From assembly GCF_902825235.1 (NCBI RefSeq), contig NZ_CADEAJ010000003.1, positions 118,454 through 182,453 on the forward strand: a stretch of DNA of 64,000 nucleotides, given 5' to 3'. The position numbers were made by a program, and so were the translations under genes. Position 1 is the stretch's first letter. Each line of letters opens with the position of its first letter. The notes under the pieces are model-generated. The model was given only the letters and a program-made list of their open reading frames with translations, was not told where the DNA came from and made no database searches. Positions 21,459-31,171 of this stretch are shown here, piece by piece. Source of the stretch: Bartonella vinsonii subsp. vinsonii (lineage in GTDB: Bacteria > Pseudomonadota > Alphaproteobacteria > Rhizobiales > Rhizobiaceae).

Positions 21459-23240
21459 TTATTGTAATGGCCAAATCCACATGAGCATTGGAACTGCAAC
21501 AATGACTATCAATACCGCCAACGGAGCACCAAAGCGTGGATAATCACTAAAACGATATCCCCCTGGTGCCATCACGAGCATATTACTTTGGTGTCCAATA
21601 GGCGTGAGGAACTCACATCCCGCACCAATTGCAACAGCCATCAGAAAAGCTTCAGGCTTATAATGAAGAGAATGAGCAAAGCTTGATGCGATTGGTGCGA
21701 CCATCATAACTGTCGCTGCATTATTCAAAAATGGCGTTACCAACATGGCTGTAACCAACATCAGCGCCAATGCGCCAGAGGGTGGGAAAAACACCGCCAA
21801 TTGGCTCAGCCATTGACCTATGAGATCCGTACATCCTGTCTTCTCTAGTGCTTCACTCACTGGAATAAGAGTCGCTAATAAAACTAATATTTGGCCATCT
21901 AATGCTTGATATAAGTCACGCGCTGGCAAAACTCGAAAGATAACCATAGCAGTAGCAGCAGAGAAAAAAGAAAGGGAAACGGGAACAATATGAAAAGCCG
22001 TGCAAATGATCGCTATAAAGAGAATAGCTAAAGATACAAAACCATGACGTAAATTGCCGAACACAATATTGCGTTTTGCTAAGGGTAAACATTTCAGTTC
22101 CCGTAATAAATTTGGAATAACCCTCTCTTGTCCCTGCAAGACAATCACATCTCCAAGATGGAAAACAATATCCTCAAGCCTCCCCCGTACTCTTTCATGT
22201 TGTCGACTTAACGCAAGAAAATTCACATCATAGCGATCAAAGAACGAAAACTCTTTCGCACTGATGCCAATGAGGGGTGAATTATGTGTGACAACTGCCT
22301 CAATAATATCGACGTCGCTGTCCTTGTCTCCCGTGGAAATAGTTCGATCAGAGAGAAACTCTAAACGAGCAGAATTCATCACACTATCTAGCCCTGTGTG
22401 TGAACCCTCCAACAAAATAATATCGTTTTCAGACAAAACAAAATCTGGCAATGGCGAAATAGAGACTTTATTTCTGATAACTTGAACCACCATGATATCA
22501 CCACCTGATGGTTTAACAAGGTCCACTATAGTTTTTCCCACAATCGGTGAATTTGTTGGAATATACACTTCCGAAACATAGTTACGAATATCAATAGCAT
22601 CATCAAACGATACACCTGAACGTACACGTACAGGTAAACGCCAAGAAAAAAAGACCAGATATAGTACACCAGCAGTAGCAACAGCGGCACCAACCGGCGT
22701 AAAATCAAACATGGTAAAAGAAGCCCCCGTTAAACGTTCTTGCATAGCTGAAATAACAACGTTAGGAGAAGTCCCTATCTGTGTCATAAGACCACCCAAC
22801 AAAGAACCAAATGCCATGGGCATCAAAAAGATAGAAGGGGAAATCTGAGAGCGACGAGCAAATTGAAAAGCAATAGGAAGCATGATAGCCAAAGCACCAA
22901 TGTTTTTAACAAACATTGATAAAAACACTACAGAAATAACCAAAAAAGCCAATTGAAGACGCACTGATTTTACATCTGGCCATATCCGTTGAATAATAAA
23001 TTCCATTATACCAGAACGTGATACAGCTGTACTGACAACAAACACACTCCCCACAATAATAACAATATCATTACTGAAGCCGCTAAACGCCTCCTTTGGG
23101 CTAACAAGTCCCACAATGCAAGCAACCAATAATGTACAAAGAGCGACAAGATCATAACGGAATCGATCCCAAATAAAAACAACCATCATGAGACCAATGA
23201 TAGAAAAAGCCATTATTTGATTTCCTGTCATGATACCCAT
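21459..23240 (-). CDS. SLC13/DASS-type transporter with two RCK_C (TrkA-C) domains
   Basis: This 593-residue inner-membrane protein probably moves an anion such as a dicarboxylate or sulfate, coupled to ions. Hydrophobic segments occupy residues about 5-190 and 395-590, and each half ends with a family-type motif (MTQIGTSPNVVISA near 160; FLTPIGHQSNMLVMAPGG near 555). Between them lie two RCK_C regulatory domains (about 210-290 and 300-385; VVQVIRNKVSISPLPDFVL, and the pair ending DVIVLQGQE). Such domains bind a ligand and gate transport. The first ATG is used; the ATG three codons later is equally possible. The substrate is unknown. Confidence 0.85.
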   Translation of the reverse strand: MGIMTGNQIMAFSIIGLMMVVFIWDRFRYDLVALCTLLVACIVGLVSPKEAFSGFSNDIVIIVGSVFVVSTAVSRSGIMEFIIQRIWPDVKSVRLQLAFLVISVVFLSMFVKNIGALAIMLPIAFQFARRSQISPSIFLMPMAFGSLLGGLMTQIGTSPNVVISAMQERLTGASFTMFDFTPVGAAVATAGVLYLVFFSWRLPVRVRSGVSFDDAIDIRNYVSEVYIPTNSPIVGKTIVDLVKPSGGDIMVVQVIRNKVSISPLPDFVLSENDIILLEGSHTGLDSVMNSARLEFLSDRTISTGDKDSDVDIIEAVVTHNSPLIGISAKEFSFFDRYDVNFLALSRQHERVRGRLEDIVFHLGDVIVLQGQERVIPNLLRELKCLPLAKRNIVFGNLRHGFVSLAILFIAIICTAFHIVPVSLSFFSAATAMVIFRVLPARDLYQALDGQILVLLATLIPVSEALEKTGCTDLIGQWLSQLAVFFPPSGALALMLVTAMLVTPFLNNAATVMMVAPIASSFAHSLHYKPEAFLMAVAIGAGCEFLTPIGHQSNMLVMAPGGYRFSDYPRFGAPLAVLIVIVAVPMLMWIWPLQ

Positions 23241-23562
23241 CTCTCCCCATTAGATTACAATAAACACATATATTGTTTTAACTGTTCCTATAAAAAGCGG
23301 CAAGATAAAAGCAAACGTTAGCACACTTTAAAGTGATAAATGGTATATACTTCTCTCTGCTTATTCTTTAAGTGTTTTGTTGAAATTAAAGAAAATTGAT
23401 AACAGTTAATAAAAGCGTATTGCAAAAAAAACAGAAATGACTCTACATGTAAAAGAGAGTAGATAACTGTTGAACCTGATGCACACTCTATCTTAACTTT
23501 TGTTGTTGCTTAAAGGAATTTATCTCCACTCTCACGAGGGAGCGATAAAGACGAAAGAAGAA
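23241..23562. other. Divergent spacer between the SLC13 transporter and the 564-residue protein
   Basis: It must hold promoters for both flanking genes, but the sequence is so AT-rich that several hexamers fit equally well. No operator-like dyad stood out. Confidence 0.4.
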
Positions 23563-25257
23563 ATGATGGACAATCTTAATAATGGGTATAGAGGTAATCT
23601 AAAATACTGGTTGACTTGTATTATTGGATTTGTCGCTATCTTGGCAATTATAGTTGTCGGTGCTTTTTATATGGCAAAACCCTATCTTGACAGTTTTGTG
23701 AGACGAGAAATAGCCCGCCGTTCTATAAAAGCAGAAACAGCCGAAGTTAGCATCATAGGAAAAGTCAATTTGACGAATGTTACACTGCCAGTTCCTGCCA
23801 ATATATCACTTAAAATTGGGGCTATTTCTGCTCGTCCTCCACTTTCTTTTATTCCAGGGACGTTTACACTTTATAATGTTGATTTAAAGCATAAGAATAT
23901 TCATGTACACATTCCCCAGATTTCTCTTAAAAGCGTGTCATTAAAAGAGAAGGATACAGCAATTACATCACACCTTTTGCAAACAATTATGCGTATTGAA
24001 CTTGCATCAATCTTTGCTCCTAATATACAGCTTTCTGTAAAAGATAAAAATAAGGAAACAGAAAAAGTTGAAGTAAAGAATTTTCAGCTTTCTGGTTTTA
24101 GAAACGGTCGTATTCGTTCTGTTAGCGTTAAAAATATCGATCTTACAACGATCGCTGCAAATGATGCTGAACAGATGTATCTTATCGCCAAAAGTGATAC
24201 AATGAAAATGCATGATATTGACATCAATTACGCTTATTCTATCATTTTTGGAAAAAACAACGCGCTCAATCAAGGAAAAACCGTTACCGGTCCCATTTCT
24301 CTGAATAACATAAGTGTCAATATTTTCAAAGAAACAGAACAAAATGCTTCTTTTTCTCTCGGTCAATTTAAAACGTCTGGTCTAAAGATGAAACCGCTCG
24401 AACAAACACCAGAGAAATTGATTCAAGCTTATCTTGATGCAAGAAAAGAAAATAATCCGGTTGCTGAAAAAACAGCACGAAATGGTATCCTCTTAAACAC
24501 ACTGCTCGCTATTACCTCAGCTGATGCGAAAATTGATAATGTTGTCGTTGATATACCGCGGTTGAAAACAACGCTCCAATCCTTCCAATTTAAACCAAGT
24601 CTGTGGAAACATCCCATACCCAAAAAAATGCTTCTTTCTCTTGATAACTTTTCGATTGTACCTAAAAAAATAGAAGAGAAAGACTTAGATCTCTTCAAAA
24701 AAATGAACCTTGAGCGTTTTGATATTTCAGGAAAACTCGATATTGCTTATGATGAAGGGAAACGTACGCTCTCTCTTAATGGTATGTCTTTCAACATAAA
24801 AGGTGTTGGTTCTGGAAAAATATCTGCTAAAATTATTGATGCTGATGAAAAACTCTTTTCTGGTCAGAAAGACGTGATGATTGCAGCCTCTCAGGACCTT
24901 GGCATCAATGAAATTGACATACGCTATACAGATGCTGGTTTCATTAATAAGTTTTTTTCTTATCTCGCACAAAATCTTGGTGACACAAAACATGATCTCA
25001 AAAAAGAACTCTATGACAATTTCTATCTGATGATGACACAAACTCCCAAAATTTTGCTAAAAGACCATGAAAAAGCTGAAAATATTTCAAAAGCTTTTGG
25101 TGACTTTGCTAAAAATCCAAAAACATTGGTCATTCAAATCAAAGCAAAAGATAACAAAGGACTTACAATAGCTGATCTCGAAACTGCTCTGCAAAACGAT
25201 TTGTCCACAGTTTTGGATAAAGTGCATCTCACTGTCAAGAATGAAGCATCACCTTAA
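23563..25257 (+). CDS. Unrecognised membrane-anchored protein (564 residues)
   Basis: I do not recognise this family. From the ATG at 23563 (GAAAGAAGAA just upstream; a TTG at 23500 is less likely) there is a short polar start, one strong hydrophobic helix (WLTCIIGFVAILAIIVVGAFYMA, about residues 17-39), then about 520 residues rich in alternating hydrophobic/polar segments with few cysteines. That layout predicts an inner-membrane anchor with a large beta-rich periplasmic domain, somewhat like AsmA- or YdgA/DUF945-type proteins. It stands alone between the SLC13 gene (divergent) and nhaA. Codon use resembles its neighbours, so there is no sign of recent transfer. Confidence 0.75.
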   Translation: MMDNLNNGYRGNLKYWLTCIIGFVAILAIIVVGAFYMAKPYLDSFVRREIARRSIKAETAEVSIIGKVNLTNVTLPVPANISLKIGAISARPPLSFIPGTFTLYNVDLKHKNIHVHIPQISLKSVSLKEKDTAITSHLLQTIMRIELASIFAPNIQLSVKDKNKETEKVEVKNFQLSGFRNGRIRSVSVKNIDLTTIAANDAEQMYLIAKSDTMKMHDIDINYAYSIIFGKNNALNQGKTVTGPISLNNISVNIFKETEQNASFSLGQFKTSGLKMKPLEQTPEKLIQAYLDARKENNPVAEKTARNGILLNTLLAITSADAKIDNVVVDIPRLKTTLQSFQFKPSLWKHPIPKKMLLSLDNFSIVPKKIEEKDLDLFKKMNLERFDISGKLDIAYDEGKRTLSLNGMSFNIKGVGSGKISAKIIDADEKLFSGQKDVMIAASQDLGINEIDIRYTDAGFINKFFSYLAQNLGDTKHDLKKELYDNFYLMMTQTPKILLKDHEKAENISKAFGDFAKNPKTLVIQIKAKDNKGLTIADLETALQNDLSTVLDKVHLTVKNEASP

Positions 25258-25329
25258 AAAAAATAGCGTTCAGCTTTGAACATGATGATCTTGTTTGTAA
25301 ATTAAGAGCTTTATTCCCCTTTTTTCTTT

Positions 25330-25354
25330 TGTATGATATAAAAAACATCATACA
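25330..25354. promoter_or_regulatory. Inverted repeat upstream of nhaA
   Basis: Eight-base arms TGTATGAT (25330-25337) and ATCATACA (25347-25354) flank a nine-base A-rich spacer, 56 bases before the nhaA ATG. The left arm contains a -10-like TATGAT. It could be an operator over the promoter or simply a stem in the leader. In E. coli nhaA is controlled by NhaR, but I see no nhaR gene here. Confidence 0.35.
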
Positions 25355-25409
25355 GAGTAGTTTATATAAAAAATATCATTGGTAAAATCGTCGACACTTG
25401 GAGTTGTTC

Positions 25410-26771
25410 ATGTCTGATTTATCTTCAAATCGTTTGCCTAATCGCGCGTCTCGTGTCACAAATCAAGCGCTTTCCGCTATTGAGCGCTTTCTTCATATTG
25501 AAGCTCTCAGCGGTATTGTCCTTTTATTAGCCGCCGCCGCCGCACTCATTTTTGCCAATTCTCAATATGCTTCTCTCTATGAATCCTTCTGGCATACACC
25601 CTTTGGCTTTAACTTTGGTCATTTTACCCTCTCCTGGGATTTACATTTCTGGGTTAATGATGCTCTCATGACTATTTTCTTTCTTGTTGCGGGAATGGAA
25701 ATCCGACGCGAAATTCATGAAGGTGCTCTTGCCGATTTTAAACAAGCAGTTTTGCCAATTGTTGCGGCAATAGGTGGAGTTTGTCTTCCTGCAATTATTT
25801 ATCTCAGTTTTAACTTTAAGGGGGGACATACGCATGGTTGGGCGGTACCAACAGCTACAGATATTGCCTTTGCGCTCGGAATTCTGGCTCTTCTTGGAAA
25901 AAAAATTCCTTCTAATCTGCATATCATTCTTTTATCTTTAGCAATTATTGATGATATTATTGCTGTTCTTATTATTGCTTTCTTCTACTCAACGGATATT
26001 GATCCGAGTGGTCTCTTTATTGCAGCAGCAGGTATTGCTTTAGTGTTATTTTTTCAATGGATTGGGCTCGCTTCGGCATGGCTTTACATTCTACCTGGCG
26101 CAATCATCTGGTGGGGCTTAATGGCAACAGGTGTTCATCCATCACTTGCTGGTGTGATTTTAGGCATGATGACTCCCGTTTTTCCTACCCGTACTCTGGT
26201 AGCTCCGCTCACCATGTTAAGCAACGCAATGCAAGTTCTCCAAGAAAAAGATACAAAAACAGATCTACATCATATCTCAACTGCATTAAAAAAGATGCGC
26301 AAAGGACAACGTGATATGATTGCGCCAGTAACGCGTGTTCAGAAAGCATTGCATCCGTGGGTTGCCTACGGTGTGATGCCAATTTTTGCTTTTGCAAATG
26401 CTGGTGTTAGTTTTGCAAGCTTCGATCTTTCTTCTTATGAATCATTCTTAATCGTGCTTGGTGTTGTCATTGGTCTCTTTGTTGGAAAACCTTTGGGAAT
26501 TATTGCTGCTAGCTATCTAGCTGTAAAATCAGGGTTATGCCGCCTGCCTCCTCATATGACATGGACAGGTATTTTGCTCATTGGATTTTTAGCGGGAATT
26601 GGCTTTACGATGTCTATCTTTGTTTCAATGCTTGCTTTTAAAGATATTATCCTACTTGATTCTGCAAAAATTGGTGTCCTTTGTGGATCAGGTTTATCTG
26701 CTCTTGTCGGTCTTGGATATGGAGTGATTTACATCAAACGCAGCAAAAAAAATCCCCATAGTTCGCAATAA
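25410..26771 (+). CDS. nhaA: Na+/H+ antiporter NhaA
   Basis: NhaA expels Na+ or Li+ in exchange for protons at the inner membrane. The start is the ATG at 25410, with TTGGAG six bases upstream, giving 453 residues, longer than the ~390 of E. coli because of an N-terminal extension and an insert at about 285-315 (KDTKTDLHHISTALKKMRK). Family motifs are intact: GMEIRREIHEGAL, PTATDIAFALG with the transport aspartates later in LAIIDDIIAVLIIAFFY, and GFLAGIGFTMSIFV near the C-terminus. It appears to be a single-gene unit. Confidence 0.95.
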   Translation: MSDLSSNRLPNRASRVTNQALSAIERFLHIEALSGIVLLLAAAAALIFANSQYASLYESFWHTPFGFNFGHFTLSWDLHFWVNDALMTIFFLVAGMEIRREIHEGALADFKQAVLPIVAAIGGVCLPAIIYLSFNFKGGHTHGWAVPTATDIAFALGILALLGKKIPSNLHIILLSLAIIDDIIAVLIIAFFYSTDIDPSGLFIAAAGIALVLFFQWIGLASAWLYILPGAIIWWGLMATGVHPSLAGVILGMMTPVFPTRTLVAPLTMLSNAMQVLQEKDTKTDLHHISTALKKMRKGQRDMIAPVTRVQKALHPWVAYGVMPIFAFANAGVSFASFDLSSYESFLIVLGVVIGLFVGKPLGIIAASYLAVKSGLCRLPPHMTWTGILLIGFLAGIGFTMSIFVSMLAFKDIILLDSAKIGVLCGSGLSALVGLGYGVIYIKRSKKNPHSSQ

Positions 26772-26801
26772 ACCAAGTAACAATACGTTTTTATGCGAAC
26801 T
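26760..26801 (+). other. Long-loop hairpin at the end of nhaA
   Basis: AGTTCGCA (26760-26767) pairs perfectly with TGCGAACT (26794-26801) around a 26-base loop that includes the nhaA stop codon. The lack of a T-run makes it a poor intrinsic terminator; it may protect the 3' end of the message or be chance. Confidence 0.3.
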
Positions 26802-27681
26802 TTAAGAAAAATGATTTAGTTTATTTGTTGTGCACCGTTCATTTATAATTATAGAGACAAATTAATGGAAATACTTTATCTCTTTATTGATAAATAAGTG
26901 AAAAAAGCTCACTCCCTAAAACCTATTTCATTCCACTGATAAATTTTATGAAAGAAACTTAAACAAAACGAACGCGTGATTTTGCATGTTAAAATATGTC
27001 TTCACATGATTGAAACATTGAAATCTTGACCGATCAATGTACATGCATAATGTGTTGCCAGATAATGAACAGGCAGAAAATATAGAACAAATTGTTCCCT
27101 GTAACTGTTTGTATTAAAATCGTAGATGGAAATTTCAAGTGTCTCAATTTACTCTTACTATAACTGTGCAAACTTCTGATCTCCAACAATATAACACATA
27201 TTATTTTGTTTATTGAAGAATAAGAGGATTTTTTTACTACGCTTGATGTCAATAATCTCTTATCCAAGGGCAAGAGAAGACAAATTAAGAGCGATAAATT
27301 CTGTATGCAAAAAAGCTTGGCGTATTCCCTCAATTGAAGTATTTCTCTATGAGCAATTGCGGCACAAACCCTTGAGATATTTATTTCCCCTCAAATAAGA
27401 ATAAGATTAAATCTGCAAGAAATACGGAAAATTCTCAACAATCATTTGAGAAAAGCAAACATAGATGGAATATATTTCATCGAATCTATATTACCATTGC
27501 GTGAATAATAAAATCTATGAACTCTATAATCTAACTCAGCTTTCACAAAGATTTCTCTAACAGACATATCTGAACAAATAGCGTACTTTTCTCTCACAAA
27601 CACTCATATAAGGAGTCCTTCATTTCCCCTCTCTCTATATATGAGTACTTCATATTACTTGGAAAGCTTGTTAGAACATAC
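26772..27681. other. 0.9-kb gap between nhaA and lysC
   Basis: Apart from the hairpin at its left edge, I see no intact gene. Several ORFs of 60-100 codons overlap one another on both strands (27034-27398), without ribosome sites or known motifs. The gap may be what remains of lost genes, but no remnant could be read. Confidence 0.45.
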
Positions 27682-28935
27682 TTAAACTTTATCAAGCCCA
27701 TAAACAGCATGTAATGTTCTGACTGCAAGTTCAGTATAAGCACTATCAATCAAAATAGAAATCTTAATCTCGGAAGTCGTGATTGCTTGAATATTAATAC
27801 CTTTTTCAGCCAAAGCCTGAAATGCTGTAGCCGCAACACCTGCATGACTGCGCATTCCAATCCCAATAACCGATACCTTGGCAAGATCGCTTTCAAATTG
27901 GATAACATCAAATCCAATCTCTTTGCGATTTTTCTCAAGAAGTGCAACGGCCTTCTCTACATCCCCTGACGGTACAGTAAAAGTCATATCAGTTTTTGAG
28001 CCGTCTTCAGAAATATTTTGCACAATCATATCGACATTAATTTGTTCTTCAGCTAAAGGACCAAAAATTGCTGCGGAGATCCCTGGACGATCAGCAAGTC
28101 TACGAAGAGAAATTTGCGCTTCATCCTTAGCAAAAGCAATACCAGTAACATTTTGTTGTTCCACAATTTCATCCTCATCGCAAATAAGTGTTCCAGAAGA
28201 ATTCATGAGATCACCCATGCCTAACGCATCGGGATCTTCAAAACTTGAGCGCACGAAGGTACGAACTTTGTGAACCATTGCCAATTCAACAGAACGCACC
28301 TGTAAAACTTTCGCCCCAAGAGAAGCCATTTCCAACATTTCTTCAAAAGCAACTTTTGGTAAACGACGTGCCTTAGGTTCTATACGCGGATCCGTTGTAT
28401 AAACACCATCCACATCTGTATAAATATCGCAGCGATCAGCTTGTATCGCCGCCGCTATAGCAACAGCACTCGTATCTGATCCCCCACGCCCTAAGGTGGA
28501 AATCCGATTATCCGGAGCTAACCCCTGAAAACCAGCAATAACTGCTACTTGACCTTCCTGAAAACGCTGTATCAAAAAAGATCCATCAATATCTGTAATA
28601 CGCGCACGACTATGCGCACTATCCGTGTGAATAGGTATTTGCCAACCAAGCCATGAACGTGCATTGACTCCCATTGCTTGGAGTGTAAGAGCCAACAAAC
28701 CTGCTGTTACCTGCTCACCAGAAGCAACAACAACATCATATTCATAAGCATCTCTCTGTATTGGTGAAGCATCACATGTCCACTGAATAAGCTCATTGGT
28801 TTTTCCAGCCATCGCGGATACTATAACCGCAACCTCATTGCCTGCATCCACCTCTCTTTTAACATGCCGTGCAACATTCTGAATACATTCAATGTCTGCC
28901 ACAGATGTTCCGCCAAATTTCATGACAATGCGCGC
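27682..28935 (-). CDS. lysC: Aspartate kinase
   Basis: The enzyme phosphorylates aspartate, the first step to lysine, diaminopimelate, threonine and methionine. The start at 28935 gives MARIVMKFGGTSVAD, the standard family opening, and 417 residues; an upstream start at 28980 adds 15 unconserved residues. The kinase domain runs to about residue 245 (GRGGSDTSAVAIAAA, then TDVDGVYTTDPR), followed by two ACT domains at the C-terminus (ISLRRLADRPGISAAIF; VSVIGIGMRSHAGVAATAF) that give feedback control by end products. It is divergent from ubiG, as in other Rhizobiales. Confidence 0.95.
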   Translation of the reverse strand, partial: ARIVMKFGGTSVADIECIQNVARHVKREVDAGNEVAVIVSAMAGKTNELIQWTCDASPIQRDAYEYDVVVASGEQVTAGLLALTLQAMGVNARSWLGWQIPIHTDSAHSRARITDIDGSFLIQRFQEGQVAVIAGFQGLAPDNRISTLGRGGSDTSAVAIAAAIQADRCDIYTDVDGVYTTDPRIEPKARRLPKVAFEEMLEMASLGAKVLQVRSVELAMVHKVRTFVRSSFEDPDALGMGDLMNSSGTLICDEDEIVEQQNVTGIAFAKDEAQISLRRLADRPGISAAIFGPLAEEQINVDMIVQNISEDGSKTDMTFTVPSGDVEKAVALLEKNRKEIGFDVIQFESDLAKVSVIGIGMRSHAGVAATAFQALAEKGINIQAITTSEIKISILIDSAYTELAVRTLHAVYGLDKV

Positions 28936-29132
28936 CATCAATAACACTCTTACCTTTACATTTCTTATCTCAAGTGACAATGAGAATAAGAACTTACTCC
29001 CATATCAACAAACCATTTTTTCACATATAGAATATCTACCATTTGTGCAAGTTTAGTTATATTTATATTATTTTCTCTTGACTTTAGATAAAACCTATCT
29101 GACTTGAGAATTTAAAATACAAGGGAAGCGAT

Positions 29133-29876
29133 ATGATAGATGAAACACGTACCACAATTGATCAGAATGAAATTGATCACTTCTCACATATTGCTTCTGA
29201 ATGGTGGGACCCGCAAGGAAAATTTCGCCCACTTCATCAGTTTAATCCAACACGTCTTGCTTACATTAGAGAAAAAATCTGTTTAGAATTTAATCGCGAT
29301 CCTGTCTCACTGACACCCTTCGAAAATTTAAAAATTCTTGATATTGGCTGTGGAGGTGGTTTGTTATGTGAACCAATGGCACGTCTTGGCGCTACGGTTG
29401 TAGGAGCTGATGCTGCACAAACGAATATTGAAGTCGCAAAAACCCATGCCGCCCAAAATGGCCTTTCTATTGATTACCGCACAACGACTGCAGAAGCACT
29501 GGCCAATGAAGAAGAGCAATTTGATATCATCCTCAATATGGAAGTTGTTGAGCATGTGGCTGATGTTAACTTCTTCATGGGAGCCACAGCAAAACTCCTC
29601 AAACCACAAGGATTGATGTTTGTCTCAACACTCAACCGTACATGGAAAGCATGGGGATTCGCTATTGTAGGTGCTGAATATATTTTACGCTGGCTTCCAA
29701 AAGGAACCCATGACTATAAAAAGTTTTTAAAACCTCAGGAACTTAAAAAGCTTTTATCAAAAAACGCTCTGACTGTCATTGATCAAGTCGGTATTACTTA
29801 TAATCCATTAAACGACAGCTGGAATCGCTCAAAAGATATGGGCGTCAACTATATGCTTCTCGCAAAAAAGTCTTAA
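29133..29876 (+). CDS. ubiG: Ubiquinone biosynthesis O-methyltransferase UbiG
   Basis: UbiG performs both O-methylations of the ubiquinone ring. In 247 residues it has the family opening [23 protein letters not shown] (split here as [17 protein letters not shown]), the SAM loop DIGCGGG at 70-76, VVGAD after the next strand, and NMEVVEHV at about 145. AAGGGAAG lies five bases upstream of the ATG. The divergent partner is lysC. In this window it works on the same product line as the polyprenyl diphosphate synthase. Confidence 0.95.
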   Translation: MIDETRTTIDQNEIDHFSHIASEWWDPQGKFRPLHQFNPTRLAYIREKICLEFNRDPVSLTPFENLKILDIGCGGGLLCEPMARLGATVVGADAAQTNIEVAKTHAAQNGLSIDYRTTTAEALANEEEQFDIILNMEVVEHVADVNFFMGATAKLLKPQGLMFVSTLNRTWKAWGFAIVGAEYILRWLPKGTHDYKKFLKPQELKKLLSKNALTVIDQVGITYNPLNDSWNRSKDMGVNYMLLAKKS

Positions 29877-29896
29877 GCGAATATAATCTACAATAA

Positions 29897-30151
29897 TTAT
29901 ACGTCTTGCAACAAAGAATTGAGCTTCCCTTCATTTTCTAAAGCGTAAAGATCATCACAACCACCAACATGATAATCACCTATGAAAATCTGTGGAAATG
30001 TATTACGCCCATTTGCTCGCTGCACCATTTCTTGGCGAAGAGAAGTTGATGCATCAATATCTGTATATTTTACTCCTTTTTTATCAAGCAAATCACGTGC
30101 TTTCGTACAGTAAGGACAGTTAGGACGTGTATAAAGTATTATCTCTTTCAT
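29897..30151 (-). CDS. grxC: Glutaredoxin 3
   Basis: This 84-residue glutathione-dependent disulfide reductase has the dithiol active site CPYC at residues 12-15, the cis-proline segment NTFPQIFIGDYHVGG, and a terminal helix. It is normal in size for GrxC. It lies 46 bases downstream of comF on the same strand and converges with ubiG with only 20 bases between the stops. Confidence 0.95.
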   Translation of the reverse strand: MKEIILYTRPNCPYCTKARDLLDKKGVKYTDIDASTSLRQEMVQRANGRNTFPQIFIGDYHVGGCDDLYALENEGKLNSLLQDV

Positions 30152-30197
30152 AGTTATTCTCCAATCATTTCAAAATAGTATCAACTTTAAGTTTCTC

Positions 30198-30986
30198 TCA
30201 AGAGCTCGGAAACATAGAAGCCTCTTTTAGCACACGCGAAAATGTTAACACATCAACCTGTCGCGCACCTGCACGTTTTAATGTCGCAGCCGCAGCTGTA
30301 ACTGTCGCACCGGTTGTGAAAACATCATCAATCAACAAAATAGAACGCCCCTTTAGATATTTTTTAACTTTACGCGGCACCTCAAAAGCATTCAGTACAT
30401 TTAATTTTCGTTCCCTAGCAGATAAACTAACTTGTGGACAAGTATGTCGACAACGCACAAGCCAGCCGGGCTTAAAAATTTTTTTCTGTGTGCGTGCAAT
30501 ATAACGAGCAAGCTCAGCAGATTGATTATAACGCCGCTTCAAAAAACGACGGAAATGCAAAGGAACGGAAATAATAACATCACAATCATTAATAATCTCA
30601 CGCCCAGCAAACGCCATCCAATTCGCCATAAAAGATGCGAGTTCTATATGATCACCATATTTCAATCGCGTTACCAAAGTTTGCGCCACCCCCTTATGAA
30701 CAATAGCCGAGCGAACACGCGAAAAAGGAAGAGAATTTTGAAGAGCTTCACCACTGAGAAAACCATCCCCCATATCACAAACAAAAGGGATCCCCATAAC
30801 AGGACAATAAGGTTTTGTAATAAATTGAAGATCTTTCCAACACACAGAGCAAATCGTACCATAAGCAGAAACGCTTTGCTTACATCCAAAACAAATCGGC
30901 GGATACAAAATTGTTAGAAAACGCTCAATAAACTTGCTTAATATATTTCCGCTATTTAAAGCTATTCCTTGAAAGCATAACATCAT
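30198..30986 (-). CDS. comF: ComF family phosphoribosyltransferase-like protein
   Basis: ComF proteins are linked to DNA uptake in competent bacteria, though in most proteobacteria the role is unproven. The 262-residue sequence has the N-terminal zinc-ribbon cysteines C32, C35, C46 and C49, a middle region with RYNQSAELAR, and the PRPP-binding loop LIDDVFTTGAT at 218-228. The N-terminus is extended by about 25 residues with a double ATG start. The gene is divergent from a methyltransferase gene and followed by grxC. Confidence 0.9.
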   Translation of the reverse strand: MMLCFQGIALNSGNILSKFIERFLTILYPPICFGCKQSVSAYGTICSVCWKDLQFITKPYCPVMGIPFVCDMGDGFLSGEALQNSLPFSRVRSAIVHKGVAQTLVTRLKYGDHIELASFMANWMAFAGREIINDCDVIISVPLHFRRFLKRRYNQSAELARYIARTQKKIFKPGWLVRCRHTCPQVSLSARERKLNVLNAFEVPRKVKKYLKGRSILLIDDVFTTGATVTAAAATLKRAGARQVDVLTFSRVLKEASMFPSS

Positions 30987-31171
30987 TAATTGAAGCTTTT
31001 ACAGCTTCCCTGCACAAAAAAATCTTTTATATTTTTTAATTTTAATTCCTTTAAAAACCCTTACTTTTTATAAATTTGTTGTTCTTTTACATCATAAGCT
31101 TGACAGGGCTTGCACAAAAATGAACCTTTGCAAAATAGACTTTTAATCATAGATCGAAAGACCTTACCTAT

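Noticed and set aside
27034..27398. ORFs of 60-100 codons between nhaA and lysC as genes
   Set aside because: They overlap on both strands, have no ribosome site and no recognisable motif.
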